A stretch of 64,000 nt of DNA from Phycisphaerae bacterium. Lineage in GTDB: Bacteria; Planctomycetota; Phycisphaerae; Tepidisphaerales; Tepidisphaeraceae. Under the pieces are notes generated by a model. It worked only from the letters and a program-made list of their open reading frames with translations. It was not told the DNA's origin and did no database searches. How positions within the stretch are numbered: position 1 is the first letter of the stretch; each line of letters opens with the position of its first letter. The DNA is taken from NCBI GenBank assembly GCA_025924315.1, contig JAICIO010000001.1, positions 1 to 64,000 on the forward strand. Reading direction: 5' to 3'. Made by a program: the position numbers and the translations under genes. Below, piece after piece: positions 54,547 through 62,833 of the stretch.

Positions 54547-55749
54547 ATGTCCGAGACGTCTGAAATCCTCGATCGAGCGAACAAGGTTCTTATCAGCAAC
54601 TACGCGCGCCTTCCCATCGTCATGGTGCGTGGTGAGGGGAGCAGGCTCTGGGACTCAGACGGCAAGGAATACCTCGATCTCTTCGCCGGCTTCGGTGGGG
54701 CGGTGCTGGGGCATTGTCATCCCGATCTCGTGAAGGCGGCCACCGATCAGGCGCGCAACCTCTGGCATGTGGGGAATACCTTCTACACCACGCCGCAGAT
54801 TGAGCTGGCGGAGCGGCTCAATCGCTTCGCATTCGAAGGTCAGGCCTTCTTCTGCCACAGTGGCGCGGAGAGCAACGAGGCCGCGGTAAAGCTCGCGCGC
54901 CTGCGCGGGCAGGAGCAGAAGAAGTGGAAGATCATATCTCTGAACAAGAGCTTCCACGGCCGAACGCTCGCGATGATCGCGGCGACAGGCAACCCTGCCG
55001 TGCGCACCGGTTTCTCGCCGGATGTGCCCGGCTTCACCCAGGTCGCGCCCGGCGATTTTGATGCCCTCGCCGCCGCGGTCGATGCCGAGACCGCCGGCAT
55101 CCTCATGGAGCCGATCCAGGGCGAAGGCGGGATTAACCTCTATCCGCCGAACTACGCCGCGAAAGTTCGAAAGCTCTGCGACGAAAAGGGCATCACGCTC
55201 ATCTTCGACGAAGTCTGGACCGGTTGCGGGCGCACGGGAAAATGGTTCGGACACCAGTTCTTTGCCGATGAAAATGGCAAGCCGATCACGCCGGACATCA
55301 TGACGCTCGGCAAGGCTGTGGGAGGTGGATTACCCGTCGGCGTGATGTTCGCCAAGCGGCACGTCGCCAAGCTGCTCGTTCCGGGCAAACATGGAAGCAC
55401 GTTGGGCGGAAATCCCATCTGCATGGCCGTTTCTCGGACCATCTTTGATGTGATCGCCCGCGAGAATCTTCTTGAACATGCCGCTCGATTAGGCGAGCAT
55501 GCGATCTCGCGGTTACGCAACGAACCGCGAATCGCCGGGAAGGTGGCCGACATCCGTGGCAGGGGACTGATGCTTGGGATTGAGCTGAAGTCGCCGCCGG
55601 AAAAGGTCGTCGAGAAGGGCCTCGCGCGCGGGATCGTCATTAACCTGACGGCGCAGAAAGTTATTCGCCTCGCCCCGCCGATCAATATCACACGGGCCGA
55701 TTGGGATCGTGGCCTCGATCTGCTCGTGGAAGTCATCGAACAGGCATAG
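54547..55749 (+). CDS. argD: Acetylornithine/class III aminotransferase
   Basis: 400 residues, PLP fold-type I. Motifs: YLDLFAGFGGAVLGHCHPD (about 37-55), FCHSGAESNEAAVKLARLRG, SFHGRTLAMIAATGNP, EPIQGEGGINL, FDEVWTGCGRTGKWF and the PLP lysine in DIMTLGKAVGGGLPVG near residue 255. Sequence and length fit acetylornithine aminotransferase of arginine synthesis, although related ornithine/GABA transaminases share the motifs. The gene directly precedes a lipoprotein gene (13 bp). Confidence 0.87.
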   Translation: MSETSEILDRANKVLISNYARLPIVMVRGEGSRLWDSDGKEYLDLFAGFGGAVLGHCHPDLVKAATDQARNLWHVGNTFYTTPQIELAERLNRFAFEGQAFFCHSGAESNEAAVKLARLRGQEQKKWKIISLNKSFHGRTLAMIAATGNPAVRTGFSPDVPGFTQVAPGDFDALAAAVDAETAGILMEPIQGEGGINLYPPNYAAKVRKLCDEKGITLIFDEVWTGCGRTGKWFGHQFFADENGKPITPDIMTLGKAVGGGLPVGVMFAKRHVAKLLVPGKHGSTLGGNPICMAVSRTIFDVIARENLLEHAARLGEHAISRLRNEPRIAGKVADIRGRGLMLGIELKSPPEKVVEKGLARGIVINLTAQKVIRLAPPINITRADWDRGLDLLVEVIEQA

Positions 55750-55762
55750 CACCAATAGAAGC

Positions 55763-56722
55763 ATGCACCGACATTCGATCGCGACAACGCAAGGACCGTT
55801 TAGCCGCCTCGCGTGCGAGGCGCGCGCCGTGCTTGCGCTGATCGTCGCGTTGAGCCTGGTCGGATGCGCCGCAAAGAATCAACCGAAACCCAAACCCGCC
55901 CCCACAAGCGCGTCCGCCTTCGACGCCGCCGCCCCGAGAACGCTCTCGCTCGTCCAAAGCTCCGAGCTCCCAGGCGAACCTCCACCGAAAGACGCCCAGC
56001 CCGCAATCCCGATCCTGTTCCAGCTCGAGGTGTATTCGCTCCCGCTGCCTTATGGCACGATCAGCCACAACGAAGACTTCTGGAAGCGCATCAACGAACA
56101 ATGCATCAGCGTCGGCCTTTATGACGCGCTCTATAAAAATGGCATCCGCGTCGGCGAAGCGCCGTACAGCGAGTTCGCACAGTTCAAAAAAGTGATCGAA
56201 GAAAACCCCGGCGTCGGCAAACGCTACGCGGTCGCGGCGCAGACGAGCAAAGACATCGAGATGCCGATGAAGAAGTGCGATTCGCAAACGATCTGGTATT
56301 CGGATGCGAGCGGAATCGGCACCGGCCGCACGTATGACTACGGCGCCACGAACCTCTTCATGCTCTCTTTTCAATCCACGCCGCGAAAGACGGGCGAGGT
56401 ACGAATCAAGCTATGCCCGGTCATCCGCGAGAACCGAAAACGCCTGCAGCTCAATTCGATCGGCGAAGAGACGGAACTCGCTTATGTGACACACCAGAGC
56501 TTCTTCGATTTAGCGATCAACGTGGACATTCCGCTCGAGCATTTCCTGGTGATCGCACCCTCGCCGGAATCGAAATGGTCCAGTTCCCTCGGCGAAGCAT
56601 TTTTACAGACCGACGGCGGGGCGCAAAAGCTCGAGCAGGTCCTGATCGTAATCGCCAAGCCCTATCGGCTCGATGATCAGAATCGCACCACGGTAGACGA
56701 CGAGCCGACCGCGAAGAAGTGA
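55763..56722 (+). CDS. Lipoprotein of unknown function
   Basis: 319 residues with an N-terminal segment RAVLALIVALSLVGC ending in a lipobox (LVGC). The mature part begins with Pro/Lys-rich linker AAKNQPKPKPAPTS, then beta-rich sequence (ILFQLEVYSLPLPYGT; VRIKLCPVIRENRKRLQL). Unrecognised family, probably periplasmic and lipid-anchored. The stop TGA abuts the opposite-strand stop of trpF, the two sharing TGATCA. Confidence 0.65.
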   Translation: MHRHSIATTQGPFSRLACEARAVLALIVALSLVGCAAKNQPKPKPAPTSASAFDAAAPRTLSLVQSSELPGEPPPKDAQPAIPILFQLEVYSLPLPYGTISHNEDFWKRINEQCISVGLYDALYKNGIRVGEAPYSEFAQFKKVIEENPGVGKRYAVAAQTSKDIEMPMKKCDSQTIWYSDASGIGTGRTYDYGATNLFMLSFQSTPRKTGEVRIKLCPVIRENRKRLQLNSIGEETELAYVTHQSFFDLAINVDIPLEHFLVIAPSPESKWSSSLGEAFLQTDGGAQKLEQVLIVIAKPYRLDDQNRTTVDDEPTAKK

Positions 56723-57406
56723 TCACGGTGCGTGCGCATCGTCCGCTAAGCGAACCTCGCGCGCGAACTTTGCCATCTTCTCACGCGATTTCTTCCCGAA
56801 CTCCGCCTCCACACCACTGCAAAGATCAACCCCCCAGGGTCGAACGTCGCGCACCACCTGTTGCACTGTCTCCGGCGTCAACCCACCGGCAAGGATGATG
56901 GGCGCAAGGCCTTCAAAAAGCTTCTCACTGGCGAATTGACGAATGGCCTGCCAATCATTCGGCACGCCACTTCCGCCGTGCGCGATGCCAGGCGTTTCGA
57001 GAATGAACCCCTTCAGGTTCGCCAGTTGCTTTGACCGGATCGCCTCGCGCCAGGACGCAAGCGTTTGCCGAAACGAATCCCGTTCGACGCGCAGCGCTTT
57101 GAGCACATTGAATTCGCGCAGATTCGCGACAACCTCCGGCGATTCGTTCCCATGGAGCTGCACATGACGCAATCGAAGGCGGGATGCGGTTTCGCGCACT
57201 TCATCGGCGCGCGCGTCGAAAAACAATCCGACAGGCGTCACAAAGGCGGGTAGCACGTCGAGAATCTTCTGCGCCTGATCAATCGAAAGACAGCGTTTGG
57301 CGGCCTTGTAGAACACGAGCCCGATCGCATCCGCGCCGCAGTCCGCCGCCGCGACGACATCTTCCGGGCGCATCATTCCACAGAATTTGATCCGAGTTCG
57401 ACTCAC
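56723..57406 (-). CDS. trpF: Phosphoribosylanthranilate isomerase
   Basis: Third step of the tryptophan pathway, on a TIM barrel of 227 residues. The general base cysteine is in IKFCGMMRPED (about residue 8) and the acid aspartate in GLFFDARADEV (about residue 64); QLHGNESPEV, LAGGLTPETVQ and WGVDLCSGVEAEFGKKS complete the family pattern. The GTG start at 57406 is the only plausible choice. No other trp gene lies in view, so the pathway is dispersed. Confidence 0.94.
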   Translation of the reverse strand: MSRTRIKFCGMMRPEDVVAAADCGADAIGLVFYKAAKRCLSIDQAQKILDVLPAFVTPVGLFFDARADEVRETASRLRLRHVQLHGNESPEVVANLREFNVLKALRVERDSFRQTLASWREAIRSKQLANLKGFILETPGIAHGGSGVPNDWQAIRQFASEKLFEGLAPIILAGGLTPETVQQVVRDVRPWGVDLCSGVEAEFGKKSREKMAKFAREVRLADDAHAP

Positions 57407-57439
57407 GCGAGGAATGTTACGCGGCTCGCGTGCGGATTT

Positions 57440-57513
57440 GTAGAGTCCGCTTCAGCGGACCGGTTATTCGCTTTTCGACGGAGGGGTAATCGGTCCGCTG
57501 AAGCAGACCCTAC
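57440..57513. repeat. Palindromic repeat family A, copy 7 (TCCGC version)
   Basis: Left arm GTAGAGTCCGCTTCAGCGGA and right arm GTCCGCTGAAGCAGACCCTAC pair with a few mismatches. The TAG of the right arm, read on the minus strand, is the stop codon of the COG3014-like gene at 57510. Confidence 0.93.
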
Positions 57514-58844
57514 GAAGGCGAAGGAGACGTCGTCGGTGCGTTTTGCGCCATCGCCGGGGGTGGCCACTGGAACGGGCCGGGATTGAAGCGTTGCATGCGG
57601 AAGTAATAGGTCGCCTCGCCTTTGTCAGGGACGACCATATCGCGCCACGTCTGGCGCACGCCGCGGACCATCGGAAACTCGACCGTGATATCGTGCGTGC
57701 CGGGTTCGACTTTGAGCGGCAATAGAAAGATCGTTCGCGGAAGCATTTCCCATTGACGGACGTCGGCCTGGCTCGTCGCTTTGAGGAGCAATCCCGCTCC
57801 GGCGAGCGCAGCGGCGGCGGTGAGATCGCGGCGTTGGGAGCTGCCATACTCGTTGACCCCGCGAACACCTTCGATTGCGCCGGCGGCGAGCAGGCCTGTG
57901 CCCACCACGGATTTCACCGTGCGGATCGTATCGATGCTCTGCCACTTCCGATCCTGCGCCATCGCGAGCAGGTCGATCGTCGGCCGATCGAAACTGTCGA
58001 GATCCATCGCGTGTCCGTCGATCACCACCCGCGGATTCGGGATGCGCCCGGCTTCGTATGGCTTCGGTCCGAAACCGACGATCGCGCCATCAAAATCCGT
58101 CACCTTCTGCGGGCCGTAACCGTATTCGACGACGAGCAGCAGATTCGCCTCCGCGTTGCGATCGTAATCCGCCAGCTGCGCAAGGGAGGGATCGCGCTGC
58201 TTCACCAAATCGAAATTCGCGTGCGCCAGATCCTCGCGGCCAAGCTTCTGCCACGTTCGCGCCAGCATCAGCGTGGCGACGTTGAAGTTGCTCTCGACGT
58301 CTTGGTTTTTCTTCTTGTCTGTGGAGTCGTCGTAGTCGTGCAGCTTGAAGAGCGCATTTTCAAACGCCGCCCGTGCGTTGTTGTAATCGTGCTGGATGTA
58401 GTAGACGAGCCCAAGATCGAAATTGGCCATCGCGCGCTCGAACGGCTCGCCTTTCCAGATCTTGATTTTCTCATCGACAAGAACCGCCCCAAGCGACCGC
58501 CCGCCATCGTTCACGCCCACGCTGTTGATCACCTCGTAGGCACGAAGAAACGCATCCTCCGCCTCGGTGAGGTCATAGTCCGCCAGGGCGGCCGAGCCGA
58601 GACGAACATTGTTGAGCACGAAATTCTCATTCGTCTCTTTCGCGAGCGGACGAAGCTTATTCTGTGCCTCCGGATAATCGCCCGAGAAGTAGTAACTGAC
58701 GGCTTCGCCCGCAGTGCGCTGTTGCTTGGTGGGGCCACACCCGACGAGAATCGTGGTTGCGAGCAGGCAGATGAATGGCGCGCGGCGGAGCCCGCCCCTG
58801 CGGGGCGCCGCTAAACGAGTGGATTGGCCTTCATCTGCTGTCAA
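57510..58844 (-). CDS. COG3014-like TPR lipoprotein
   Basis: 444 residues. Its first codon appears to be TTG overlapping the stop of the preceding gene (TTGA), with no ATG nearby. A signal peptide RAPFICLLATTILVGC ends in a lipobox. TPR-like helices (AVSYYFSGDYPEAQNKLRPL; YYIQHDYNNARAAFENALF) come first and a beta-rich C-terminal half contains LLLVVEYGYGPQKV and RTIFLLPLKVEPGTHDITVEF. The combination resembles the COG3014 family, which is often near LpoB homologues. The first 18 residues are encoded by a hairpin half-element. Confidence 0.65.
   Translation of the reverse strand: MTADEGQSTRLAAPRRGGLRRAPFICLLATTILVGCGPTKQQRTAGEAVSYYFSGDYPEAQNKLRPLAKETNENFVLNNVRLGSAALADYDLTEAEDAFLRAYEVINSVGVNDGGRSLGAVLVDEKIKIWKGEPFERAMANFDLGLVYYIQHDYNNARAAFENALFKLHDYDDSTDKKKNQDVESNFNVATLMLARTWQKLGREDLAHANFDLVKQRDPSLAQLADYDRNAEANLLLVVEYGYGPQKVTDFDGAIVGFGPKPYEAGRIPNPRVVIDGHAMDLDSFDRPTIDLLAMAQDRKWQSIDTIRTVKSVVGTGLLAAGAIEGVRGVNEYGSSQRRDLTAAAALAGAGLLLKATSQADVRQWEMLPRTIFLLPLKVEPGTHDITVEFPMVRGVRQTWRDMVVPDKGEATYYFRMQRFNPGPFQWPPPAMAQNAPTTSPSPS
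58784..58816. repeat. Half-element inside the start of the COG3014-like gene
   Basis: GGCGGAGCCCGCCCCTGCGG, followed by GGCGCCGCTAAACG, forms a small hairpin and resembles one arm of family D (TTTAGCGGCG). It encodes LAAPRRGGLRR, just before the signal-peptide core. Confidence 0.5.
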
Positions 58845-59473
58845 TCGAGAAAACCTTTAACCGCCTGCTTCTTCACTTCGTACCGATCACTCCACAGCAA
58901 ACTGCGGTCCTTCAGGCTCGTGAGTTCATACACGCACAGGTAATAACTGCTGCGGCGCTTTGCATCTTCATTCGTGAGCGAGCTGAAAGTCGCGGTGAGC
59001 GCGTACTCCGGATTCACCGCGTCCGGCGACGGGCCGAGATCGACGCCTTCCAGCTCGCGGCTTCTTAAACGATAGAACGCATCGCGGTTCATGATCCAGG
59101 TGAATTTGTCTGGGGCGTGCTGAGCGAGCAGGCCGCGCAAACGGGCAGTAAACGCCTCCGCCGGCCCGCGCGGCAAGACCTCCGCCGTCATCCGATTTTC
59201 CACCGGCTGCACGACGACTTTCAGCTTGCCCTTCCGCGCGATCGCTTCCTGCACATTCGGCGACGCCAGCAGCTTCATCGCCATGTCGTCCGTCATCTTC
59301 ACGAGATCGGTCGAATCCAGCGCGCTGTTGTGGCCGGCCTGCGTCGCGGATTTGCAGCTCATCGGAAGGAGCCAGAAGCCAGAAGCCAGAAGCCAGTAGA
59401 AAAGCGGCCGGCTTCCGACGACATTCTTCTTCTGGCTCCTGGCTCCTGGCTTCTGACTTCTCTCCACCCTCAC
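58841..59473 (-). CDS. LpoB-like penicillin-binding-protein activator lipoprotein
   Basis: 210 residues from a GTG at 59473 that overlaps the previous stop (GTGA). The first 45 residues come from an inverted repeat; the lipobox LPMSC follows a hydrophobic YWLLASGFWL. The mature part matches the LpoB pattern: KMTDDMAMKLLASPNVQ, KLKVVVQPVENRMTAEV, ALTATFSSLTNEDAKRRSS and YELTSLKDRSLLWSDRYEV. LpoB stimulates penicillin-binding protein synthases from the outer membrane in gamma-proteobacteria. Function here is inferred. Confidence 0.72.
   Translation of the reverse strand: MRVERSQKPGARSQKKNVVGSRPLFYWLLASGFWLLPMSCKSATQAGHNSALDSTDLVKMTDDMAMKLLASPNVQEAIARKGKLKVVVQPVENRMTAEVLPRGPAEAFTARLRGLLAQHAPDKFTWIMNRDAFYRLRSRELEGVDLGPSPDAVNPEYALTATFSSLTNEDAKRRSSYYLCVYELTSLKDRSLLWSDRYEVKKQAVKGFLD
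59364..59465. repeat. Inverted repeat family I, inside the LpoB-like gene
   Basis: GGAGCCAGAAGCCAGAAGCC and TTCTGGCTCCTGGCTCCTGG are repetitive reverse-complementary arms (GCCAGAA/GCCAGGA units) around a 40-base spacer. It covers the GTG start region and the signal peptide of the gene at 58841. Confidence 0.88.
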
Positions 59474-60060
59474 CGCAACACCTTCACTTCGTAATCATTC
59501 ACCCAAACCTGCTCGCGAGTCTTGAGGTTGTCGAGCTCGAACTGAATCAGGAAATAGCTTGTCGCGCGGTTCGGCATCTCCATGACTTTGCCGTAGAGCG
59601 CGTAATCCGGCTGCACGCCGACCGGTTGGCCTTTCACGCCGCCTTGGCCGAAGTTGTCGTTTCCGCCGCCTTCCACTTCGCGCGATTGCAGCTCGTGAAA
59701 CTTCGCCATGTTCTCGATCAGTTGCACGCGTCCGCGGCCGTATTTCGAGAGATTCGAGCGGACGCGCTCGATGAAGATGTCGTAATTCGTCTGTCGATCG
59801 GCCGAGAGGTTATCGACATGATCGACGACGACCGTCCAGCGATGCGGGCTTTCGTTGAGCTCGGGAATGCTGCTGAGAATATCGTTCGCCATCTTGTCCG
59901 ACGCGGCGATGACATCCTTGCTCTGCAACCCACTGTCGCGCGGATCGAGCTGATCGACCGGCGGACGCTGCTCGCCATAATCGTGCGGGCGATCTTCGTG
60001 ACATCCCACCGCACCCAGCATCAATCCTGCGATCGCAATCCCAGCAATTCGTTTCAACAT
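59470..60060 (-). CDS. LpoB-like penicillin-binding-protein activator lipoprotein, second copy
   Basis: 196 residues from the ATG at 60060, with AAGGAGA upstream; signal peptide LKRIAGIAIAGLMLGAVGC ends in a lipobox. The mature region contains ASDKMANDILSSIPELN, WTVVVDHVDNLSADRQTN, RGRVQLIENMAKFHELQSR, PDYALYGKVMEMPNRATS and FELDNLKTREQVWVNDYEV, closer to the E. coli LpoB pattern than the neighbour at 58841. It is the first gene of the minus-strand run and is divergent from 60259. Confidence 0.78.
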   Translation of the reverse strand: MLKRIAGIAIAGLMLGAVGCHEDRPHDYGEQRPPVDQLDPRDSGLQSKDVIAASDKMANDILSSIPELNESPHRWTVVVDHVDNLSADRQTNYDIFIERVRSNLSKYGRGRVQLIENMAKFHELQSREVEGGGNDNFGQGGVKGQPVGVQPDYALYGKVMEMPNRATSYFLIQFELDNLKTREQVWVNDYEVKVLR

Positions 60061-60121
60061 GAACGGTCTCCTTCGATGATCTCTGACGATAGCCCGTACC
60101 GATAGCGCGTTCAATTCGACG

Positions 60122-60149
60122 TTGACACGCATCCGCCTTGTCCTAAGTT
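60122..60149 (+). promoter_or_regulatory. Candidate sigma-70-type promoter
   Basis: TTGACA (60122-60127) and TAAGTT (60144-60149) are separated by 16 bases. It lies in the 198-bp gap between divergent lipoprotein genes and about 110 bp upstream of the plus-strand start at 60259. Confidence 0.4.
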
Positions 60150-60258
60150 AGACACCGCAAACGCAGTTGCGTCAGTTTGTTACCCCGCCGGGCAATCCTT
60201 TTATCGTCCGGCGTGTCTAACCGGTTGGAACAATTGCGTTGGATTTGAAGGAGGCCTC

Positions 60259-61101
60259 GTGCGAACGATCGCTGTGGCTTTGAGTGCAGGTATTTTGCTC
60301 GTGTCTTTCGGTTGTCGGGACAACACGCCTCCGCCGCCGCGCGTGCCGGTTCCGCAAGCGGGTCTATATTCCCCGACCTACCATTACGAGCACATGAAGC
60401 CGCTTCCGCCGCAGGAAAGCGAGCTTCCCGAACCGCCGTTCGAGGATCGCCCGCTGGTCACTCAGCGACCCCCCGAGCAACCCGCTTTCGTGAACGCGTA
60501 CAATGCCGTCGGCCGACCGCGCTTCGCGGTCCTCGTCACCCACACGCTGAAAGGCCTCGACGCGCAGGCAATTGAAAACACGCTTTCCGATTGGATCAGC
60601 AGTAACGGTCAGGTGACGATCATCTCGCCGACCGTCACGCGATCGAAATTGAGCGAAGATCAGATCAAGGGCCTGCAGAATTCCAGTTCAAAGACGCTCG
60701 GTGAAGTGGCCGACCAACTGGGCGTGGATGTCGTGATCCGCGTGGAGGCCGAGCCAACCGATGTTTATCCGAAAGTCGATCGCATTCGCCTCGTCTCGGA
60801 AGCGCTGAACACAAAAGACGCGATCTCGCTCGGCCACGCATTCGTCGATATGCCCATCCCGCTCGAGAAGCCGCAGATCAATGAGTACACACGCTACCTC
60901 GCGCGGAAGTTGATGGATGACATGACGAACACGTGGACGTCACCCGGACCAGCGCCGGTCGGGGCGAACACCGGTGCCGCGACGACATCGGGATCGGTTT
61001 CTCCGAACCTGAATGACCGGAACACGGCACCGATTCCGGCTCGTATTCCCCAACCGAAACAGCCCGGTGGGGCGGTGGTAGCGCCTTCGACGAAACCGTA
61101 G
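60259..61101 (+). CDS. Lipoprotein, possible distant LpoB paralogue
   Basis: 280 residues from a GTG with a strong GAAGGAGG ribosome site. Signal peptide VALSAGILLVSFGC ends in a lipobox, followed by a proline-rich linker (TPPPPRVPVPQAG). The core NAYNAVGRPRFAVLVTHTL, SNGQVTIISPTVTRSKLSE and LGEVADQLGVDVVIRVEAE has the strand-helix order of LpoB/TolB-N-like domains. The tail is Pro/Ala/Thr-rich. A role alongside the LpoB homologues is inferred from position. Confidence 0.58.
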   Translation: MRTIAVALSAGILLVSFGCRDNTPPPPRVPVPQAGLYSPTYHYEHMKPLPPQESELPEPPFEDRPLVTQRPPEQPAFVNAYNAVGRPRFAVLVTHTLKGLDAQAIENTLSDWISSNGQVTIISPTVTRSKLSEDQIKGLQNSSSKTLGEVADQLGVDVVIRVEAEPTDVYPKVDRIRLVSEALNTKDAISLGHAFVDMPIPLEKPQINEYTRYLARKLMDDMTNTWTSPGPAPVGANTGAATTSGSVSPNLNDRNTAPIPARIPQPKQPGGAVVAPSTKP

Positions 61102-61111
61102 AGGCTATTTT

Positions 61112-61190
61112 ATTTAGCCGCGCGGGCTTGCCCCGCGCGAAAGGCCAATCCCTCCGCGGCATCCCCGCGGGGCGAGCCCCGCGGCTAAAT
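61112..61190. repeat. Inverted repeat family D, copy 2
   Basis: ATTTAGCCGCGCGGGCTTGC and GCGAGCCCCGCGGCTAAAT pair with a few differences around a 30-base spacer. It lies between two lipoprotein genes of the Lpo-like cluster. Confidence 0.88.
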
Positions 61191-61217
61191 GAATGCACGT
61201 TCGATCTGAGGAAATTC

Positions 61218-61607
61218 ATGAAATACGCGCTCGCACTGATTTGCCTGACGTTCGTCGCCGGTTGTGGTGTGCATCCGCCGATCCAGGGGCGTGAAGATCC
61301 GTACGCGGCGGGACAAATTCATTTTAACAAGGACGATTTGCGAACGCAGACTGCGGTGGGCAGGCCCGTCGCCACACGCGACGACGCCGGCATTCTTCAC
61401 GTGACCGTCCCCATCCGCAGCGCGATCGACAAACGCCTCTACGTCGATTACCGCGTGACGTTCTTCGACAAGAACGGTCAACCGCTCAACGATCAAATGG
61501 GCTGGATGACTAAGACGCTGGAAATGAACACACCGGACCAGATCACCGTGAGCAGCATGACTCCGCGCGCCGCGGATTTTCAAGTCGATTTCCGCTGGGC
61601 TCGATAG
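61218..61607 (+). CDS. ycfL: YcfL-like (DUF1425) lipoprotein
   Basis: 129 residues from the ATG at 61218, with GAGGAAA 5 bases upstream. The signal peptide LALICLTFVAGC has a lipobox. DUF1425 features follow: DAGILHVTVPIRSAIDKRL, YVDYRVTFFDKNGQPL and MTPRAADFQVDFRW. In E. coli ycfL is beside lpoB, and here the same pair occurs in a cluster of LpoB-like genes. Confidence 0.75.
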   Translation: MKYALALICLTFVAGCGVHPPIQGREDPYAAGQIHFNKDDLRTQTAVGRPVATRDDAGILHVTVPIRSAIDKRLYVDYRVTFFDKNGQPLNDQMGWMTKTLEMNTPDQITVSSMTPRAADFQVDFRWAR

Positions 61608-61704
61608 CCGCGAAGCAACAATCAGGGCCTACAATTCTCCGCGTTGAAAACGGAAGCGTTTTCCCCCATACTATGCGACTCGCGTCTACGGACGCGATGA
61701 GTTC

Positions 61705-61786
61705 GGGCGTGTACCGAAGTGGTCAAACGGGTCAGACTGTAAATCTGATGGCTCTGCCTTCGAAGGTTCGAATCCTTCCGCGCCCA
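61705..61786 (+). tRNA. tRNA-Tyr (anticodon GTA)
   Basis: Class II tRNA: acceptor GGGCGTG pairs with CGCGCCC plus A; anticodon stem TCAGA/TCTGA encloses loop CTGTAAA (anticodon GTA); a long variable arm and T-arm GGTTCGAATCC follow. No CCA is encoded. Confidence 0.95.
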
Positions 61787-61795
61787 CTACCCCAC

Positions 61796-61820
61796 AAATC
61801 CCGCAATCGCTGCGGGATTT
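61796..61820 (+). terminator. Terminator after tRNA-Tyr
   Basis: AAATCCCGCA, loop ATCGC, TGCGGGATTT form a perfect 10-bp stem followed by the T-rich tail CTTCATTTCT. Confidence 0.75.
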
Positions 61821-61964
61821 CTTCATTTCTGGCTTCGTCTGACGCGAGTGAAATTTGGTCACAGTGGTCACTGAAACCGCGCATGGTGCGCCCTACACAG
61901 CGCCCTACAGCCATCAGGACCTTTTTGCTCTTTGAGATGCGTTCCGCCGAGGTAGCATGTCGGC

Positions 61965-62513
61965 GTGAAGCGCCGTCTCTTCCACCTGTTGGGCGCAACT
62001 TCGCTCATACTTTGTCTGGCGACACTCGCGCTGCGCGAGCGAAGCTTTGCATCGTGCGACAATGCTTACTGGGCGGACGAAGAGCATTCCGTTGGGGCGT
62101 CCACATCGAATGGGCAACTGCGTATTGCAATCGAGCAACCGTTGCATCCCGGAGGACTGCATCCTTTTGTCGGCAGACATCTCCAAACAGATCGCCCACT
62201 CGATTTTGCGTCGTCGCGGACGTGGCAAGGATGGGGCATGCATGACCTCGGCATTCACGTCGGAACGCAAATCGGGTACATCACGAAATGGTTCGCTGTC
62301 ATCATTCCCCTTTGGATAATCGCTGTTGTGTTCGCTGTGATTCCCGGTTTTTGGGCGTGGATCGGGTATCGGACGATTGCATTGAAGGTTCGACTGGCGG
62401 AACGAATCATTGAGCAGCGATGCCCAGCTTGCGGATACGATATCCGTGCAACGCCTGATCGCTGTCCCGAATGCGGGACCGTTACGGACTACAAACCCGC
62501 GAAGAAGAAATAG
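61965..62513 (+). CDS. Small membrane protein with C-terminal zinc ribbon
   Basis: 182 residues from a GTG start. A hydrophobic N-terminus (LFHLLGATSLILCLATLAL) and a second span near residue 112-132 (IIPLWIIAVVFAVIPGFWAW) flank an exported segment. The C-terminal ribbon CPACGYDIRATPDRCPECG (residues about 152-170) is the lineage-typical motif. It is the plus-strand member of a paralogue group that continues to 64000. Confidence 0.7.
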   Translation: MKRRLFHLLGATSLILCLATLALRERSFASCDNAYWADEEHSVGASTSNGQLRIAIEQPLHPGGLHPFVGRHLQTDRPLDFASSRTWQGWGMHDLGIHVGTQIGYITKWFAVIIPLWIIAVVFAVIPGFWAWIGYRTIALKVRLAERIIEQRCPACGYDIRATPDRCPECGTVTDYKPAKKK

Positions 62514-62522
62514 GAGACAAAC

Positions 62523-62733
62523 ATGCGTCGATTGATTGCGATCGCCAGTCTTTTGCTCATGGTGGGCTGTGCTACAGGCCGCTGGCAAGTTGTTGGCGAA
62601 CGTTGGCGAACAACCGACTGAGACATTGGTCGATACCCAAACTGGCGACACCTATGCTTACGGCAGCGTTGATGGGAACGTCTCATACCACTGGATAAAG
62701 ATGGGATCGCGACTGGCAACGACACAACCATAG
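62523..62733 (+). pseudogene. Small lipoprotein gene broken by a 10-bp tandem duplication
   Basis: ATG at 62523 encodes MRRLIAIASLLLMVGCATG, a lipoprotein signal with lipobox, but a stop comes after 32 codons at 62619. The 10-mer GTTGGCGAAC occurs twice in tandem (62592-62601, 62602-62611). Removing one copy restores one frame of about 66 codons continuing GEQPTETLVDTQTGDTYAYG to the stop at 62731. This is the expected result of a recent duplication frameshift, or of an assembly error. Confidence 0.8.
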
Positions 62734-62833
62734 CTAACGTTTCGAGAACATACCACTACCCTAAAGCCTTTGCCGGAGCATCCAACCCCAGCACTCTGGA
62801 TCGGTCTGGCGCGCCTTCTCCTCACCGGCGTCG

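Noticed and set aside
56720-56725. TGATCA shared by convergent stop codons as a regulatory site
   Set aside because: Two abutting TGA stops on opposite strands automatically form this palindrome.
61128-61217. TTG-started extension of the ycfL-like gene through repeat D
   Set aside because: The leader is repeat sequence, while the ATG at 61218 has a ribosome site and begins a proper signal peptide.
61856-61877. Repeated GGTCAC words upstream of 61965 as an operator
   Set aside because: Only two short words, no clear symmetry with a promoter, and no matching copies elsewhere in the window.
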